A stretch of DNA of 64,000 nt from Oceanobacter antarcticus (GTDB lineage: Bacteria > Pseudomonadota > Gammaproteobacteria > Pseudomonadales > Oceanobacteraceae), in NCBI RefSeq assembly GCF_044962685.1, contig NZ_JBBKTX010000022.1, positions 1-64,000 of the forward strand, written 5' to 3'. The translations under genes were made by a program, and so were the position numbers. The notes under the pieces are model-generated. The model was not told the origin of the DNA and ran no database searches. It was given only the letters and a program-made list of their open reading frames with translations. Below, piece by piece: positions 8,352 to 16,946 of this stretch. Numbering within the stretch: the stretch's first letter is position 1; every line of letters begins with the position of its first letter.

Positions 8352-9560
8352 TTACCCGCCCGGCTGGCACTCCTGCTGCGCCAGCGCCTTCTGGAAATAG
8401 CGGCTGGCACCGACGTGATCCTGCTCCTGCACCAGCAACTTGCCCATTTCGGCGTTCAGCTCCGGCAAGCTTTTAAGCTTCAAGCCCATCAGCAGAAATT
8501 CCTTGGCACGCTCTGGCTGCTCAATACGTAGCGCCAGCTGCGCCAATATCAGCAGCAGTACCGGATCATTAGGCCGCCCCTGTAACTGCTTTTCTGCGAA
8601 CAGGAAACGTCGGCGAGCATCAACTCCATTTAATCCGGCATAGGCGATCAACAGTTCATCGCGCCAGACGTAAGTCAGGCCATGGCGCAAATCCGTTTCC
8701 GCCTGTTCGTCTTCACCCAGCTCATGCAAGGTTTTGGCGTAGTGCAGCAGAATATCCGCTTGGTGACGACAATGGCGCGGCATCGACTGATACAGTTTTT
8801 TTAGTGCTGGAACCGGGTCTTTGCCCTGATGACTCTTCGCAGTGCGGTCGATCAACTGCAGATAAACTTTTTCTTCCAGCTCGATAATTTTATTCTGAGG
8901 GATTTTACCCGTCTTACTCAGTACCGGCAGCAACTCATGCAAAGCCACCCAGTCTTCAAGATCCTGATACAGCCGTACCAGCAGCTTGAGCAAATAGCTG
9001 TGGCGCGGATAACGATCCCGCAAGCTGACCAACACCGCCAGCGCCTGCTCCTTGTGACCACGGGAGATGAGCAGTTGCGCATGGGAAATCCCCACTGCCA
9101 ACTCGGCCCCACGGGTACTTTTATTGGCGGCATTCAACAACTCATCGGTGGTGTCGTGCTTGCCTTGCTCATACGCCGCACGGGCAGCCGCCAGATAGTT
9201 GATCAGCGGCATGTCGGTATCGGTAGCTGAACGCGTCAGCAGTCGTTCGGCTCTGGCCCACTGGCCCAACGCCAACGACAACAGCCCACGGGTGGTTTGC
9301 TTGCGGGCGCGGGCCGTACGCCGGCTGCGCCGCCATTCATTAAAACGCCAGTCGGATCCCAGCATCACCAGGCTAAAGCGAAACAGGAAATACACCACCA
9401 CCAGCATCAAGCCCAACAGCAGCAGAAAAAACCACAAACTGGTTTCAATGCTGTAATGGCCCCAGCTCAACAAAACATAGCCAGCATCCTGCCCGGCGAG
9501 CGATCCGACCCCCAGCGCGACGACCAGGGTAATCACAAAAAACAGCAACCAGCGCTTCAT
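8352..9560 (-). CDS. hemY: HemY, haem biosynthesis-associated TPR membrane protein
   Basis: The 402-residue protein has two N-terminal membrane helices (about 4-25 and 40-62) and a long helical TPR region, the HemY_N plus TPR layout of gammaproteobacterial HemY. Motifs include DAGYVLLSWGHYSIETSLW (about 25-43) and the TPR stretch RGHKEQALAVLVSLRDRYP. Its exact role is unsettled; it is always found at the end of the hemCDX operon and is thought to assist late porphyrin metabolism or enzyme assembly at the membrane. It overlaps hemX by ATGA, so it is translationally coupled. This is unrelated to the Bacillus protoporphyrinogen oxidase of the same name. Confidence 0.93.
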   Translation of the reverse strand: MKRWLLFFVITLVVALGVGSLAGQDAGYVLLSWGHYSIETSLWFFLLLLGLMLVVVYFLFRFSLVMLGSDWRFNEWRRSRRTARARKQTTRGLLSLALGQWARAERLLTRSATDTDMPLINYLAAARAAYEQGKHDTTDELLNAANKSTRGAELAVGISHAQLLISRGHKEQALAVLVSLRDRYPRHSYLLKLLVRLYQDLEDWVALHELLPVLSKTGKIPQNKIIELEEKVYLQLIDRTAKSHQGKDPVPALKKLYQSMPRHCRHQADILLHYAKTLHELGEDEQAETDLRHGLTYVWRDELLIAYAGLNGVDARRRFLFAEKQLQGRPNDPVLLLILAQLALRIEQPERAKEFLLMGLKLKSLPELNAEMGKLLVQEQDHVGASRYFQKALAQQECQPGG

Positions 9561-10954
9561 GGTTGTGCTCCTTGCGAGCCGGGTTCCGCTGGCACCTCAG
9601 ACACCACCGGAGGTTCGACCGTGTGGGTTCGGGCTGGCTCAGCTGCCGATGTGGTTGTATCGAGTGCCATACGGACACGCAAGGCCTGCAAGGAGCCACT
9701 GATATCCGGAACTGCCGGACTAACCTGCCATTGTTGCAGCTGGCTTAGCAGCTCACGTAACGCCAGCACTGCCTGATCCTCTTTCGGCAGATACTGGCTT
9801 ACCCAGCGGTTTACCCGGCTGAGGCTGCGATCGTAGAGATTCTGATCACCGCGCAACATGGCCAGTTGTGCCTGTTCCAGCATCAAGCGGGCATTCTGTT
9901 GCAGGTAATAGGCCTGCTCCGGTGCCATCGGAATATCAAGGGGGGTTGCCTGACGACGAATACGCACGACCTGACCAATGCCCTGCTTTAGCTCGCTGAA
10001 TAACTGCTGGTACCAGTGTTGTGGTGCCGTGTCGGTCTCAACCTCGACAGTGGCACTTGGCGCTGGCACTGACGTTGATGTTGATGTTGATGTTGATGTT
10101 GATGTTGATGTTGATGTTGATGTTGATGTTGATGTTGATGTTGATGTTGACGACAAGCGTACTTGCGGTAACCAGTCGATCTGATCAAGTGAATCCTGCA
10201 TCGCCTGCAAGCGGGCAATCGCACCCACCTTGTCGACACCCGGAACCTGCCGCAGCTGCTGGATTTCAGTAGCAATTTTAGCTCGCACCGCATCGTAAGC
10301 CGGATTGCGGGTTTCCAGCAGCACCTTGTCTGCAGCTTCCAGCATCGCGGCGGCACCGCTCACGTCGTGTTCCAGACCCAGGCGCTGGTTGGCCAGGCGC
10401 AGCAGATATTCCACTTCTGCCAGCAGCCAGTCCTGACGATCCGAACCGGCCAGCTGGGCCAGTCGCTGCTCATTGTGTACCGACTGATTCGATACCGTCG
10501 CCAGTTGCTCCTTCAGGCTACGATTGCCAGCGTCCAGCTGTTGCTGACGTTGGCCCAGGGCACTCAACGCCTGATGATCAGACTGTGCTTGTTGGCTCAG
10601 TCCCTGCAACTGTTGTTGCAGCTGGTCGACCTGTTGACGCTGTTGTAATCCGTACCACACCAGTGCAGCAGATGCCGCCAACGACAGTAATACCAACAGC
10701 ACAAGCAGCCAGATGCCAAGCGACGATCGCCGTGGCGGCTGGTCGGCCTTGACCGTTGTGCGATTTGGTGCGGGTTCTTCAGGAGCAACATCAGAATCTG
10801 CCAGACTGTCTGCCGCCGTCATTTTGTCTGCGGCTGCAGTCGTTGTTTGCGGTTCCAGCGCCAGCGTTTCAGGGCTGGACGGCTGATCGGAGCCGGAGCC
10901 GCTGCTGTCTGCCGGCGTGCCTGCTGTGTTCTGCTTGTCTTTGTTGTTATCCAC
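9557..10954 (-). CDS. hemX: HemX, uroporphyrinogen III C-methyltransferase-like membrane protein
   Basis: The 465-residue protein has a low-complexity acidic cytoplasmic N-terminus (1-75), one membrane helix (about 78-103, SLGIWLLVLLVLLSLAASAAL), a long Gln-rich coiled coil (105-165) and the conserved HemX periplasmic part with LLAEVEYLLRLANQRL, ending in a Pro-rich tail. The methyltransferase label is historical: no SAM motif is visible. Around residues 269-295 a run of Ser-Thr dipeptides comes from a perfect hexamer repeat, an unusual insertion relative to other HemX proteins. It sits between hemD (45-base gap) and hemY (overlap) in the hemCDXY operon. Confidence 0.92.
   Translation of the reverse strand: MDNNKDKQNTAGTPADSSGSGSDQPSSPETLALEPQTTTAAADKMTAADSLADSDVAPEEPAPNRTTVKADQPPRRSSLGIWLLVLLVLLSLAASAALVWYGLQQRQQVDQLQQQLQGLSQQAQSDHQALSALGQRQQQLDAGNRSLKEQLATVSNQSVHNEQRLAQLAGSDRQDWLLAEVEYLLRLANQRLGLEHDVSGAAAMLEAADKVLLETRNPAYDAVRAKIATEIQQLRQVPGVDKVGAIARLQAMQDSLDQIDWLPQVRLSSTSTSTSTSTSTSTSTSTSTSTSTSTSVPAPSATVEVETDTAPQHWYQQLFSELKQGIGQVVRIRRQATPLDIPMAPEQAYYLQQNARLMLEQAQLAMLRGDQNLYDRSLSRVNRWVSQYLPKEDQAVLALRELLSQLQQWQVSPAVPDISGSLQALRVRMALDTTTSAAEPARTHTVEPPVVSEVPAEPGSQGAQP
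10075..10146 (-). repeat. Twelve-copy TCAACA hexamer repeat inside hemX
   Basis: Twelve perfect copies of TTGATG (plus strand) or TCAACA (coding strand) lie head to tail, with degenerate copies on both edges (TTGACG at 10147). In the hemX frame each unit encodes Ser-Thr, forming a flexible linker before the conserved C-terminal part. Because the unit is six bases, copy-number changes alter linker length without changing frame. None of the six frames meets a stop within the array. Confidence 0.97.
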
Positions 10955-10999
10955 GTCTGTCTTCCTGTCACCGCCGCCGCTTGCGACCTGGTTATCGGG

Positions 11000-11743
11000 T
11001 TACAGCTGCGCTGCCAGGCAACTGAGCATATCTTCATCCCGTGCACTGGCGGGTACCAGTACCGGATCATAGCCTTTGGCGCGCGCCGCTGCGGCAATAC
11101 CTTCGCTGGGCAATATCAACCCGGCGATACGTCTGGCCAACTCTGGCACCTGCCCTTCAATAATATCCAGCGCCTGCCCGCTGCTGAGCAACAGCCATGG
11201 ACAAGCTGCCAATGCCGCGTCCCAGTCGTCGCGGCTATACGGCACCGGCTGCCGCTCATATAGCTCGGCATAGTCAACACGGGCTCCTCGGGCGCGTAAC
11301 TCACTGGCCAGCGTTTCACGGCCGCCCACTCCGCGCCAGATCAGAATGCGTTGTTCTGCGATCTGCTGCAAGGCGGCTAATGCAAGCAGTCCTTCACTGT
11401 CATAGCGGCTGGCCGGACACTGGGCATCCAGACCGAACTCCCGCAGTGGCTCGACACTGGCAGGGCCAACGCCGTACCAGTCCAGACCCAGTGGTGGCTG
11501 GGGCCAGAATTCATCCAGCCAGGCCAGCCCTTGCCGGGCGGCATTGGCACTGATAGCAATCACCTGCTGATACAGGTCAAGGTCGAGCATACAACTGCGG
11601 GTTGCTCGCGCTGCCGGGCTGTCTGCGGCAACCGGTTGAATCGCCATCAGTGGACGATGTAATACCTGATAACCACACTGCTCCAGTGCGCCGATCAGCC
11701 GATCAGCCTGACCCTCGGGGCGAGTCACCAGAATCGTCACCAA
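11000..11743 (-). CDS. hemD: Uroporphyrinogen-III synthase HemD
   Basis: HemD cyclises hydroxymethylbilane to uroporphyrinogen III while inverting ring D. The 247-residue protein begins with GTG (MVTILVTRPEGQADRLIGALEQCGYQ), a typical HemD start, and has the two-lobed layout with VLIWRGVGGRETLASELRARGARVDYAELYER (about 151-184) in the second lobe. Sequence conservation in this family is low, but position directly after hemC (three-base gap) and before hemX settles the identity. Cytoplasmic, part of the hemCDXY operon. Confidence 0.95.
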   Translation of the reverse strand: MVTILVTRPEGQADRLIGALEQCGYQVLHRPLMAIQPVAADSPAARATRSCMLDLDLYQQVIAISANAARQGLAWLDEFWPQPPLGLDWYGVGPASVEPLREFGLDAQCPASRYDSEGLLALAALQQIAEQRILIWRGVGGRETLASELRARGARVDYAELYERQPVPYSRDDWDAALAACPWLLLSSGQALDIIEGQVPELARRIAGLILPSEGIAAAARAKGYDPVLVPASARDEDMLSCLAAQL

Positions 11744-11746
11744 GGC

Positions 11747-12688
11747 CTAGCGCACCTCGTGGCCGTAAACGGCCGACAAAATCTCGCCAGCACCTTGGGC
11801 CAGTAAATGTTCCGCCGCCAGAATACCAATCGCCTCGGCATCGGCTATCGCTCCCTGTTGCCGGGTGGTCAATACGGTACTGCCATCCACCGAACCGACC
11901 AGCCCCCGCAAGGTCAGTTGTTCGCCCACACGTTCGGCATAAGCGGCAATCGGCACCTGACAGCCTCCTTGCAGGCGACGATTCAATGCCCGCTCCGCCA
12001 GTACGCACGCGGTGGTGTCGGCATGGCCCAACGGGGCAATCAGTGCCTTGATGGTGTCGTCGTCGCTGCGCCATTCGATGCCCAAGGCCCCCTGACCACC
12101 GGCTGGCAGTGACTGTTCCGCCGCCATAAACGCCGTCAGGCGGTCTGCCATTGCCATCCGTAACAGCCCGGCGGATGCCAGTATGATGGCGTCAAACTCA
12201 CCGCCATCGAGCTTGCCGAGTCGGGTCTGGACATTGCCCCGCAGAGATCGGATCTGTAAATCCGGTCGCTGCTGTTGCAACTGGCACTGACGACGCAAGC
12301 TCGACGTGCCGACGATGGCCCCTTGTGGCAGTTCGTTAACACTGCGGTAATGGTTGGATACAAAGGCATCCAGCGGATTTTCCCGCTCACAGATGACACC
12401 CAGTTCCAGTCCTGGCGGAAATTCCATCGGCACATCTTTCATGGAGTGCACGGCAATGTCCGCCCGGCCGTCCAGCATCGCCACCTCAAGCTCTTTGACG
12501 AACAAGCCCTTGCCACCGATTTTGGCTAATGGGGTATCGAGAATTTTGTCGCCCTGGGTCGAGAAGGTCACCAGCTCGACTTCAAGCCCGCCATGCAATG
12601 CCAGCAGGCGGGCTTTGATATGTTCAGCCTGCCACAGGGCCAGGGGACTTTTGCGGGTGGCAATACGGAGCAGGCGTGCTGACGACAT
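11747..12688 (-). CDS. hemC: Porphobilinogen deaminase (hydroxymethylbilane synthase) HemC
   Basis: HemC joins four porphobilinogens into hydroxymethylbilane. I place the start at the ATG at 12688, preceded by AAGGAT, giving a 313-residue protein that starts MSSARLLRIATRKSPLALWQ; a longer upstream reading is less likely. Conserved pieces are VKELEVAMLDGRADIAVHSMKDVP (about 62-85), SLRRQCQL, SLRGNVQTRLGKLD, and the cofactor-attachment cysteine in LQGGCQVPIAAYAE. First gene of hemCDXY. A 133-base gap separates it from the algR stop upstream and probably contains its promoter. Confidence 0.96.
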   Translation of the reverse strand: MSSARLLRIATRKSPLALWQAEHIKARLLALHGGLEVELVTFSTQGDKILDTPLAKIGGKGLFVKELEVAMLDGRADIAVHSMKDVPMEFPPGLELGVICERENPLDAFVSNHYRSVNELPQGAIVGTSSLRRQCQLQQQRPDLQIRSLRGNVQTRLGKLDGGEFDAIILASAGLLRMAMADRLTAFMAAEQSLPAGGQGALGIEWRSDDDTIKALIAPLGHADTTACVLAERALNRRLQGGCQVPIAAYAERVGEQLTLRGLVGSVDGSTVLTTRQQGAIADAEAIGILAAEHLLAQGAGEILSAVYGHEVR

Positions 12689-12821
12689 AATGATCCTTGT
12701 TCGACGAGAAGCGTAACGGCCTGACTGGCAGACCGCCGCGATATCATAAATTTGCCGAATCATACCAGTGCTGGCGCGTCAGCTGAAATTACCCGGATCA
12801 GCAAATGCCATTATCGGCCCA

Positions 12822-13553
12822 TTACAGTGACTTCATTACCTTGCGAACTTCCGGCAAATGACGCCTACTGACCGCCACACCCACTTCAAGACCACGCAAA
12901 TAGACAAGGTGGCCACCACCTTCCAGGGTTTCCAGCCGAACGATACGATCCCGCGCCACCAGTGCACTGCGGTGTACACGGACGAAGCGATCACCAAACT
13001 CGTCTTCAAGCTGGCGCAGGCTGTCATCGATCAGGGTTTCGCCCTGCTCGTGGATAGCGTTTACGTATTTCTGGTCGGCCAAAAAGTAGCAGACTTCTTC
13101 CACCGGAATCAGCTGCAGCCCCATATGGGTACGGGCAGTCAGATGACTGCGCACCCCAAGGGTGGCGATGCGGCGTTGCGCCCGGCCGGCCAAGCGCTCT
13201 CTGACCCGATCCAGTGCCCGCTGCAAATCCGCCGGACGCACCGGCTTGAGCAAATAATCAATCGCACTGACGCCAAAGGCATCCAACGCGTGTTCGTCAA
13301 AAGCGGTACAAAACACCACTAGCGGGGGATGCGCGTGTTGCTGCAAGGCCTGCGCGGTTTCGAGGCCGCTACGACCGGGCATCTGGATATCGAGTAACAG
13401 CACATCAACACCGTTGAATACCAGCCACTCCAACACGGCATCGCCGCTTTCCAGTTCAGCCACCAGTTCAAAGTCCGGGTGCTCTCCTATCAATCGCGCC
13501 AGCCGGTCACGGGCCAGCGGCTCATCATCAACCAGAGCGATGCGATAACTCAT
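12822..13553 (-). CDS. algR: LytTR-type response regulator AlgR
   Basis: This 243-residue regulator has a receiver domain (1-120) with the acidic pocket in ALVDDEPLARDRLARLI, phosphoacceptor aspartate in VLLLDIQMPG (about residue 54) and YLLKP lysine, followed by a LytTR DNA-binding domain (about 140-243) with FVRVHRSALVARDRI. In Pseudomonas AlgR controls alginate and type IV pilus genes with its partner AlgZ/FimS. The gene overlaps the 3' end of algZ by about 26 bases and sits next to hemC exactly as in Pseudomonas. Target genes here are unknown. Confidence 0.93.
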   Translation of the reverse strand: MSYRIALVDDEPLARDRLARLIGEHPDFELVAELESGDAVLEWLVFNGVDVLLLDIQMPGRSGLETAQALQQHAHPPLVVFCTAFDEHALDAFGVSAIDYLLKPVRPADLQRALDRVRERLAGRAQRRIATLGVRSHLTARTHMGLQLIPVEEVCYFLADQKYVNAIHEQGETLIDDSLRQLEDEFGDRFVRVHRSALVARDRIVRLETLEGGGHLVYLRGLEVGVAVSRRHLPEVRKVMKSL

Positions 13554-14613
13554 GGGTATACTCTCCAGAATGCTGCGGAATCAATATCCGCGCCTGATAT
13601 TCATCTGGCAGCTCTGCGGTCTGCAGCCGGGCAGATTCACCAAACAGAGTTTCCAGCCGAGTGCGAATATTACGCTGGGCAATGCCGTTACCTGGCGTAC
13701 TGGCACCGGGAAGGCGGGCATTCGCCACCGCCAGCTCCCAGCCATCGGCGACGGCGGTCAGCGAAATACGAATCCAGCCACCCTCCACCAATGGCTGCAC
13801 ACCATGGTAGACGGCATTTTCCAGCAAGGGCTGGAGAATCAGTGCTGGCATGGTGATCTCTGGCAATGGCTCTGGCAGTTGCCATTCAACCTCCAGCCGC
13901 GCGCCCAACCGGGTATGCTCGATGTCCAGATAGCGCTGGCCAAATTCAATCTCCTGCGCCAAGGTAGAGGGCTGGTCATCGGCTTTTAATACCACCCGGA
14001 ACAACTGCGCCAGATCCAGCAGCATGTTTTCGGCTTTTTCCGGGTCGATCACAATCAATGCCGCCACAGTGTTCAGCGTGTTGAAAAAAAAGTGCGGACG
14101 AATATTCGCCTGCAAGGCCGACAGCCGCGCCTTGAGTTCGGCCTGTGCCTGTATCCGCCACTGGCTCTGAACGTAGAAATAACGCAACGCCAACGCCGTC
14201 ACCAGCGCACTGACCAGCGCATTGCGAGCAAGCCAGAGCCAATCAATGCTCCGCAGACTGGTCGGCCAGAGCCAGTCTGCCATTAGTCCGACCCCTAGCG
14301 TCACCAGCTGCACCAGCAACAACGCCAATACCGACACCAGCATGACGTTGACTTGCACCAGAACAAAACGTAACTGACACAAAATAGCCACCGAGAGCAA
14401 CGCAACCCATTGCACAAACAGCGACACCAGGCCGAACCGCTCCCAGGAAAACGCCGCCAGGGACGACTCCATCAGCGTCAGAATCGCCACCAGCCCCTCG
14501 CTGACCGCCAACAAAAACAGGATCGCTCGGGTGTTGCAGAGATCCGGCAGAAAAAAAGCATCCAGCAAACCGCGATCATGCTGACGACTGACAACGGCGG
14601 GAGTGTTCGGCAT
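13528..14613 (-). CDS. algZ: LytS-type sensor histidine kinase AlgZ (FimS)
   Basis: I choose the ATG at 14613 (MPNTPAVVSRQHDRGLLDAF), giving 361 residues; a longer upstream frame has no family support. About five membrane helices span residues 25-155. The His_kinase domain follows with the phosphoacceptor region LQANIRPHFFFNTLNTVAALI (His about 195) and an ATPase domain with PLLENAVYHGVQP and GNGIAQRNIRTRLETLFG. It is the expected partner of the overlapping algR. Divergent from argH across about 225 bases, as in Pseudomonas. The input signal cannot be read from sequence. Confidence 0.92.
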   Translation of the reverse strand: MPNTPAVVSRQHDRGLLDAFFLPDLCNTRAILFLLAVSEGLVAILTLMESSLAAFSWERFGLVSLFVQWVALLSVAILCQLRFVLVQVNVMLVSVLALLLVQLVTLGVGLMADWLWPTSLRSIDWLWLARNALVSALVTALALRYFYVQSQWRIQAQAELKARLSALQANIRPHFFFNTLNTVAALIVIDPEKAENMLLDLAQLFRVVLKADDQPSTLAQEIEFGQRYLDIEHTRLGARLEVEWQLPEPLPEITMPALILQPLLENAVYHGVQPLVEGGWIRISLTAVADGWELAVANARLPGASTPGNGIAQRNIRTRLETLFGESARLQTAELPDEYQARILIPQHSGEYTHELSHRSG

Positions 14614-14839
14614 AACGGACGCCTTTGGCCATGGAATGAGATAAACAGCTGGGAGTCTGTCGGACTTGGAGCACCGACAGGTCGCTAGTCTCGCTTTAGT
14701 CACGAGTGACGGCAAGTATCTGCTCCACATTCCGGTTAAACCGTTGGCACGCCGCAGGTATACTCTGCCCCTTGAAATTTTATGTTGCCGCTGGCATCGC
14801 CAGCGGCCGACAACGTTTGTGTTTATTTAAGGGGACCAC

Positions 14840-16249
14840 ATGACTGATCAATCCACCAATGCCTCGTGGGGCGGCCGTTTTGCCGAGCCAACCGATGCTT
14901 TTGTTGCCCGTTACACCGCGTCGGTGGACTTTGACCAGCGCATGTACCGTCAGGACATTCAGGGATCGGTTGCCCATGCCCGCATGCTGGCGCATGTCGG
15001 CGTGCTGACCAACGCCGAGCGCGACGATATTATTCGCGGTCTGGAAGAAGTTCGGATCGAAATTGAACGCGGCAACTTCAACTGGTCGGTCGCACTGGAA
15101 GACGTTCATATGAACATCGAGGCCGCGCTGACCGCCAAAATCGGTATTACCGGCAAAAAACTGCACACCGGCCGCTCTCGTAATGATCAGGTCGCGACCG
15201 ATATCCGCTTGTACCTGCGCGACGAAATTGATCTCATCTGCTCCGAACTGACCCGCTTGCAGCAGGGCCTGATCGAACTGGCCAGCCGGGAAGCCGATAC
15301 CATCATGCCCGGCTTCACCCACCTGCAAACGGCACAACCCGTCACCTTTGGTCACCATTTGCTGGCCTGGAATGCGATGCTGGAACGTGACTATGCGCGT
15401 CTGCAGGACTGCCGGAAACGCATGAACCAGTTGCCACTCGGCGCTGCTGCCCTGGCGGGCACGACCTATCCGATTGATCGTTTTTACACTGCCGAACTAC
15501 TGGGTTTTGATGCCCCTACCGAGAACAGCCTGGATTCGGTCTCCGATCGCGATTTTGCCATCGAATTCAGCAGCGCTGCGGCCCTGATCATGATGCATAT
15601 GTCGCGTTTTTCAGAAGAGCTGGTGCTGTGGGCTTCGGCGCAGTTCCGTTTTATCGATCTGCCGGATCGTTTCTGTACCGGTTCATCCATCATGCCGCAG
15701 AAAAAGAACCCGGACGTCCCCGAGTTGGTACGCGGCAAGACCGGTCGGGTTTATGGCCACTTGGTCAGCCTGCTGACACTGATGAAATCCCAGCCATTGG
15801 CCTACAACAAGGACAATCAGGAAGACAAGGAGCCACTGTTTGACACCGTCGATACCCTGCGGGACAGCCTGCGGGCATTCGCCGATATGGCTCCCCATCT
15901 GCAAGCACGCCGGGACGATATGCGGGATGCTGCCAAGCGCGGCTTCTCCACCGCCACCGACCTCGCTGACTACGTGGTGCGCAAGGGCATTCCCTTCCGC
16001 GATGCCCATGAAATTGTTGGCAAGGCTGTCGCTTATGGTCTGGCACAGGGCAAGGATCTCAGTGACATGACGCTGGAAGAGTTGCAGCAGTTCTCTGCTG
16101 AAATCAGTGCCGATGTGTTTGAAGTGCTGACACTGGAAGGCTCAGTCGCCGCTCGTAACCACATTGGTGGCACTGCGCCAGACCAGGTACGCGCTGCGGC
16201 AATACGCGCCAGCCGTGCATTGGCTGACCGCGAAGAAAACCTTGCCTGA
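14840..16249 (+). CDS. argH: Argininosuccinate lyase ArgH
   Basis: ArgH splits argininosuccinate to arginine and fumarate, the last step of arginine synthesis. The 469-residue protein is of normal length, with SWGGRFAEPTDAFVARYTASV at the N-terminus, DVHMNIEAALTAKIG, the TGRSRNDQVATDIRLYLR loop, and the fumarase/aspartase superfamily signature GSSIMPQKKNPD (about 281-292) whose serine is catalytic. The ribosome site is AAGGGGA six bases before the ATG. Transcribed alone, divergent from algZ-algR. Confidence 0.98.
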   Translation: MTDQSTNASWGGRFAEPTDAFVARYTASVDFDQRMYRQDIQGSVAHARMLAHVGVLTNAERDDIIRGLEEVRIEIERGNFNWSVALEDVHMNIEAALTAKIGITGKKLHTGRSRNDQVATDIRLYLRDEIDLICSELTRLQQGLIELASREADTIMPGFTHLQTAQPVTFGHHLLAWNAMLERDYARLQDCRKRMNQLPLGAAALAGTTYPIDRFYTAELLGFDAPTENSLDSVSDRDFAIEFSSAAALIMMHMSRFSEELVLWASAQFRFIDLPDRFCTGSSIMPQKKNPDVPELVRGKTGRVYGHLVSLLTLMKSQPLAYNKDNQEDKEPLFDTVDTLRDSLRAFADMAPHLQARRDDMRDAAKRGFSTATDLADYVVRKGIPFRDAHEIVGKAVAYGLAQGKDLSDMTLEELQQFSAEISADVFEVLTLEGSVAARNHIGGTAPDQVRAAAIRASRALADREENLA

Positions 16250-16319
16250 AATACCCGGAAGTCTGCCGAACTTAGGGCTGCTCTGCTGCAGGAGAGTGGA
16301 ATCTGGCTCTTTAGAGTCA

Positions 16320-16360
16320 CCAGTATTGACAGGAATCCGCTGGACTCCCGCCAATACTGG
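16320..16360. repeat. Inverted repeat downstream of argH
   Basis: CCAGTATTG (16320-16328) and its complement CAATACTGG (16352-16360) form nine-base arms around a 23-base loop that itself contains GAATCC-GCT-GGACTC. There is no T-run, so it does not look like a simple terminator. It may be a small interspersed palindromic element; no second copy was seen in the window. Confidence 0.6.
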
Positions 16361-16387
16361 CTTCAGTCAACAGCCCTGCCCTCTCAG

Positions 16388-16417
16388 AAAGTGGCCCGTC
16401 AAAAAGTGGCCCGTCAA
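16388..16417. repeat. Tandem 15-base direct repeat
   Basis: Two perfect copies of AAAGTGGCCCGTCAA follow each other, then AAAGT begins a third. They lie in the 223-base non-coding stretch between argH and the small membrane protein gene, close to the 3' end of the latter. No function is apparent. Confidence 0.85.
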
Positions 16418-16472
16418 AAAGTACGGCGTGCCCAAAAGTCCCGTACGTCAATCGATACCGCACACTGTCTGT

Positions 16473-16721
16473 TTACAGCTGCTGCCGCTTTTTGAACCAG
16501 CCTTGCTGCCCGGCAATCGTGACCAGACGGAACACCAGCACGGCATGCATAACGCCGATCAACCCTGCCGGGGCATAGTCGTTGACGCTGAACATTTCCC
16601 ATACCAGCGCCGGTAGTACCAGAATCGGAAACCAGGCAACATAGCGATAGAAGAAGTTTTCGAAACTGGAGATTGCCTGATTTTCCGTCGTTGTTATCTT
16701 GTTTTTATTATCTTTTTTCAC
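16473..16721 (-). CDS. Small inner-membrane protein, unknown function
   Basis: The 82-residue protein starts with GTG behind a GAGG ribosome site (six bases). It has a Lys/Asn-rich N-terminus, two hydrophobic helices (about 28-44 and 52-70, FPILVLPALVWEMF and GLIGVMHAVLVFRLV) and a basic tail WFKKRQQL. The charge pattern suggests both ends in the cytoplasm. I do not recognise the family. It stands alone, convergent with argH and divergent from the signalling operon at 16947. Confidence 0.65.
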   Translation of the reverse strand: MKKDNKNKITTTENQAISSFENFFYRYVAWFPILVLPALVWEMFSVNDYAPAGLIGVMHAVLVFRLVTIAGQQGWFKKRQQL

Positions 16722-16946
16722 ATCAACCTCTGAAGGATATGCTCTGCTGCGCGGGATGGATTTCAGGCCTGCTGCCTTTATAAAGTGCTGAACAGGCGTT
16801 GCTCAGCAAGATCGGGGACAACCCTGATAGTCTGCTAAGGGATCATATTGACAGCCCGATTGCCACTCGCCCTTGGTCGTAGGACGGCTTAACCTGTTAT
16901 AAGTTTGACTGCTAGACTGATAATAATCGTTTGTTTTGGAGCGGCC

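Noticed and set aside
10021..10272. Plus-strand frames across the hexamer array encoding Asp-Val or Leu-Met repeats
   Set aside because: They are shadows of the hemX repeat; the hexamer leaves all frames open by chance.
16905..16946. TTG start for the binding lipoprotein
   Set aside because: It gives an overlong charged N-terminus with no ribosome site; the GTG at 16947 has GGAG and a clean lipoprotein signal.
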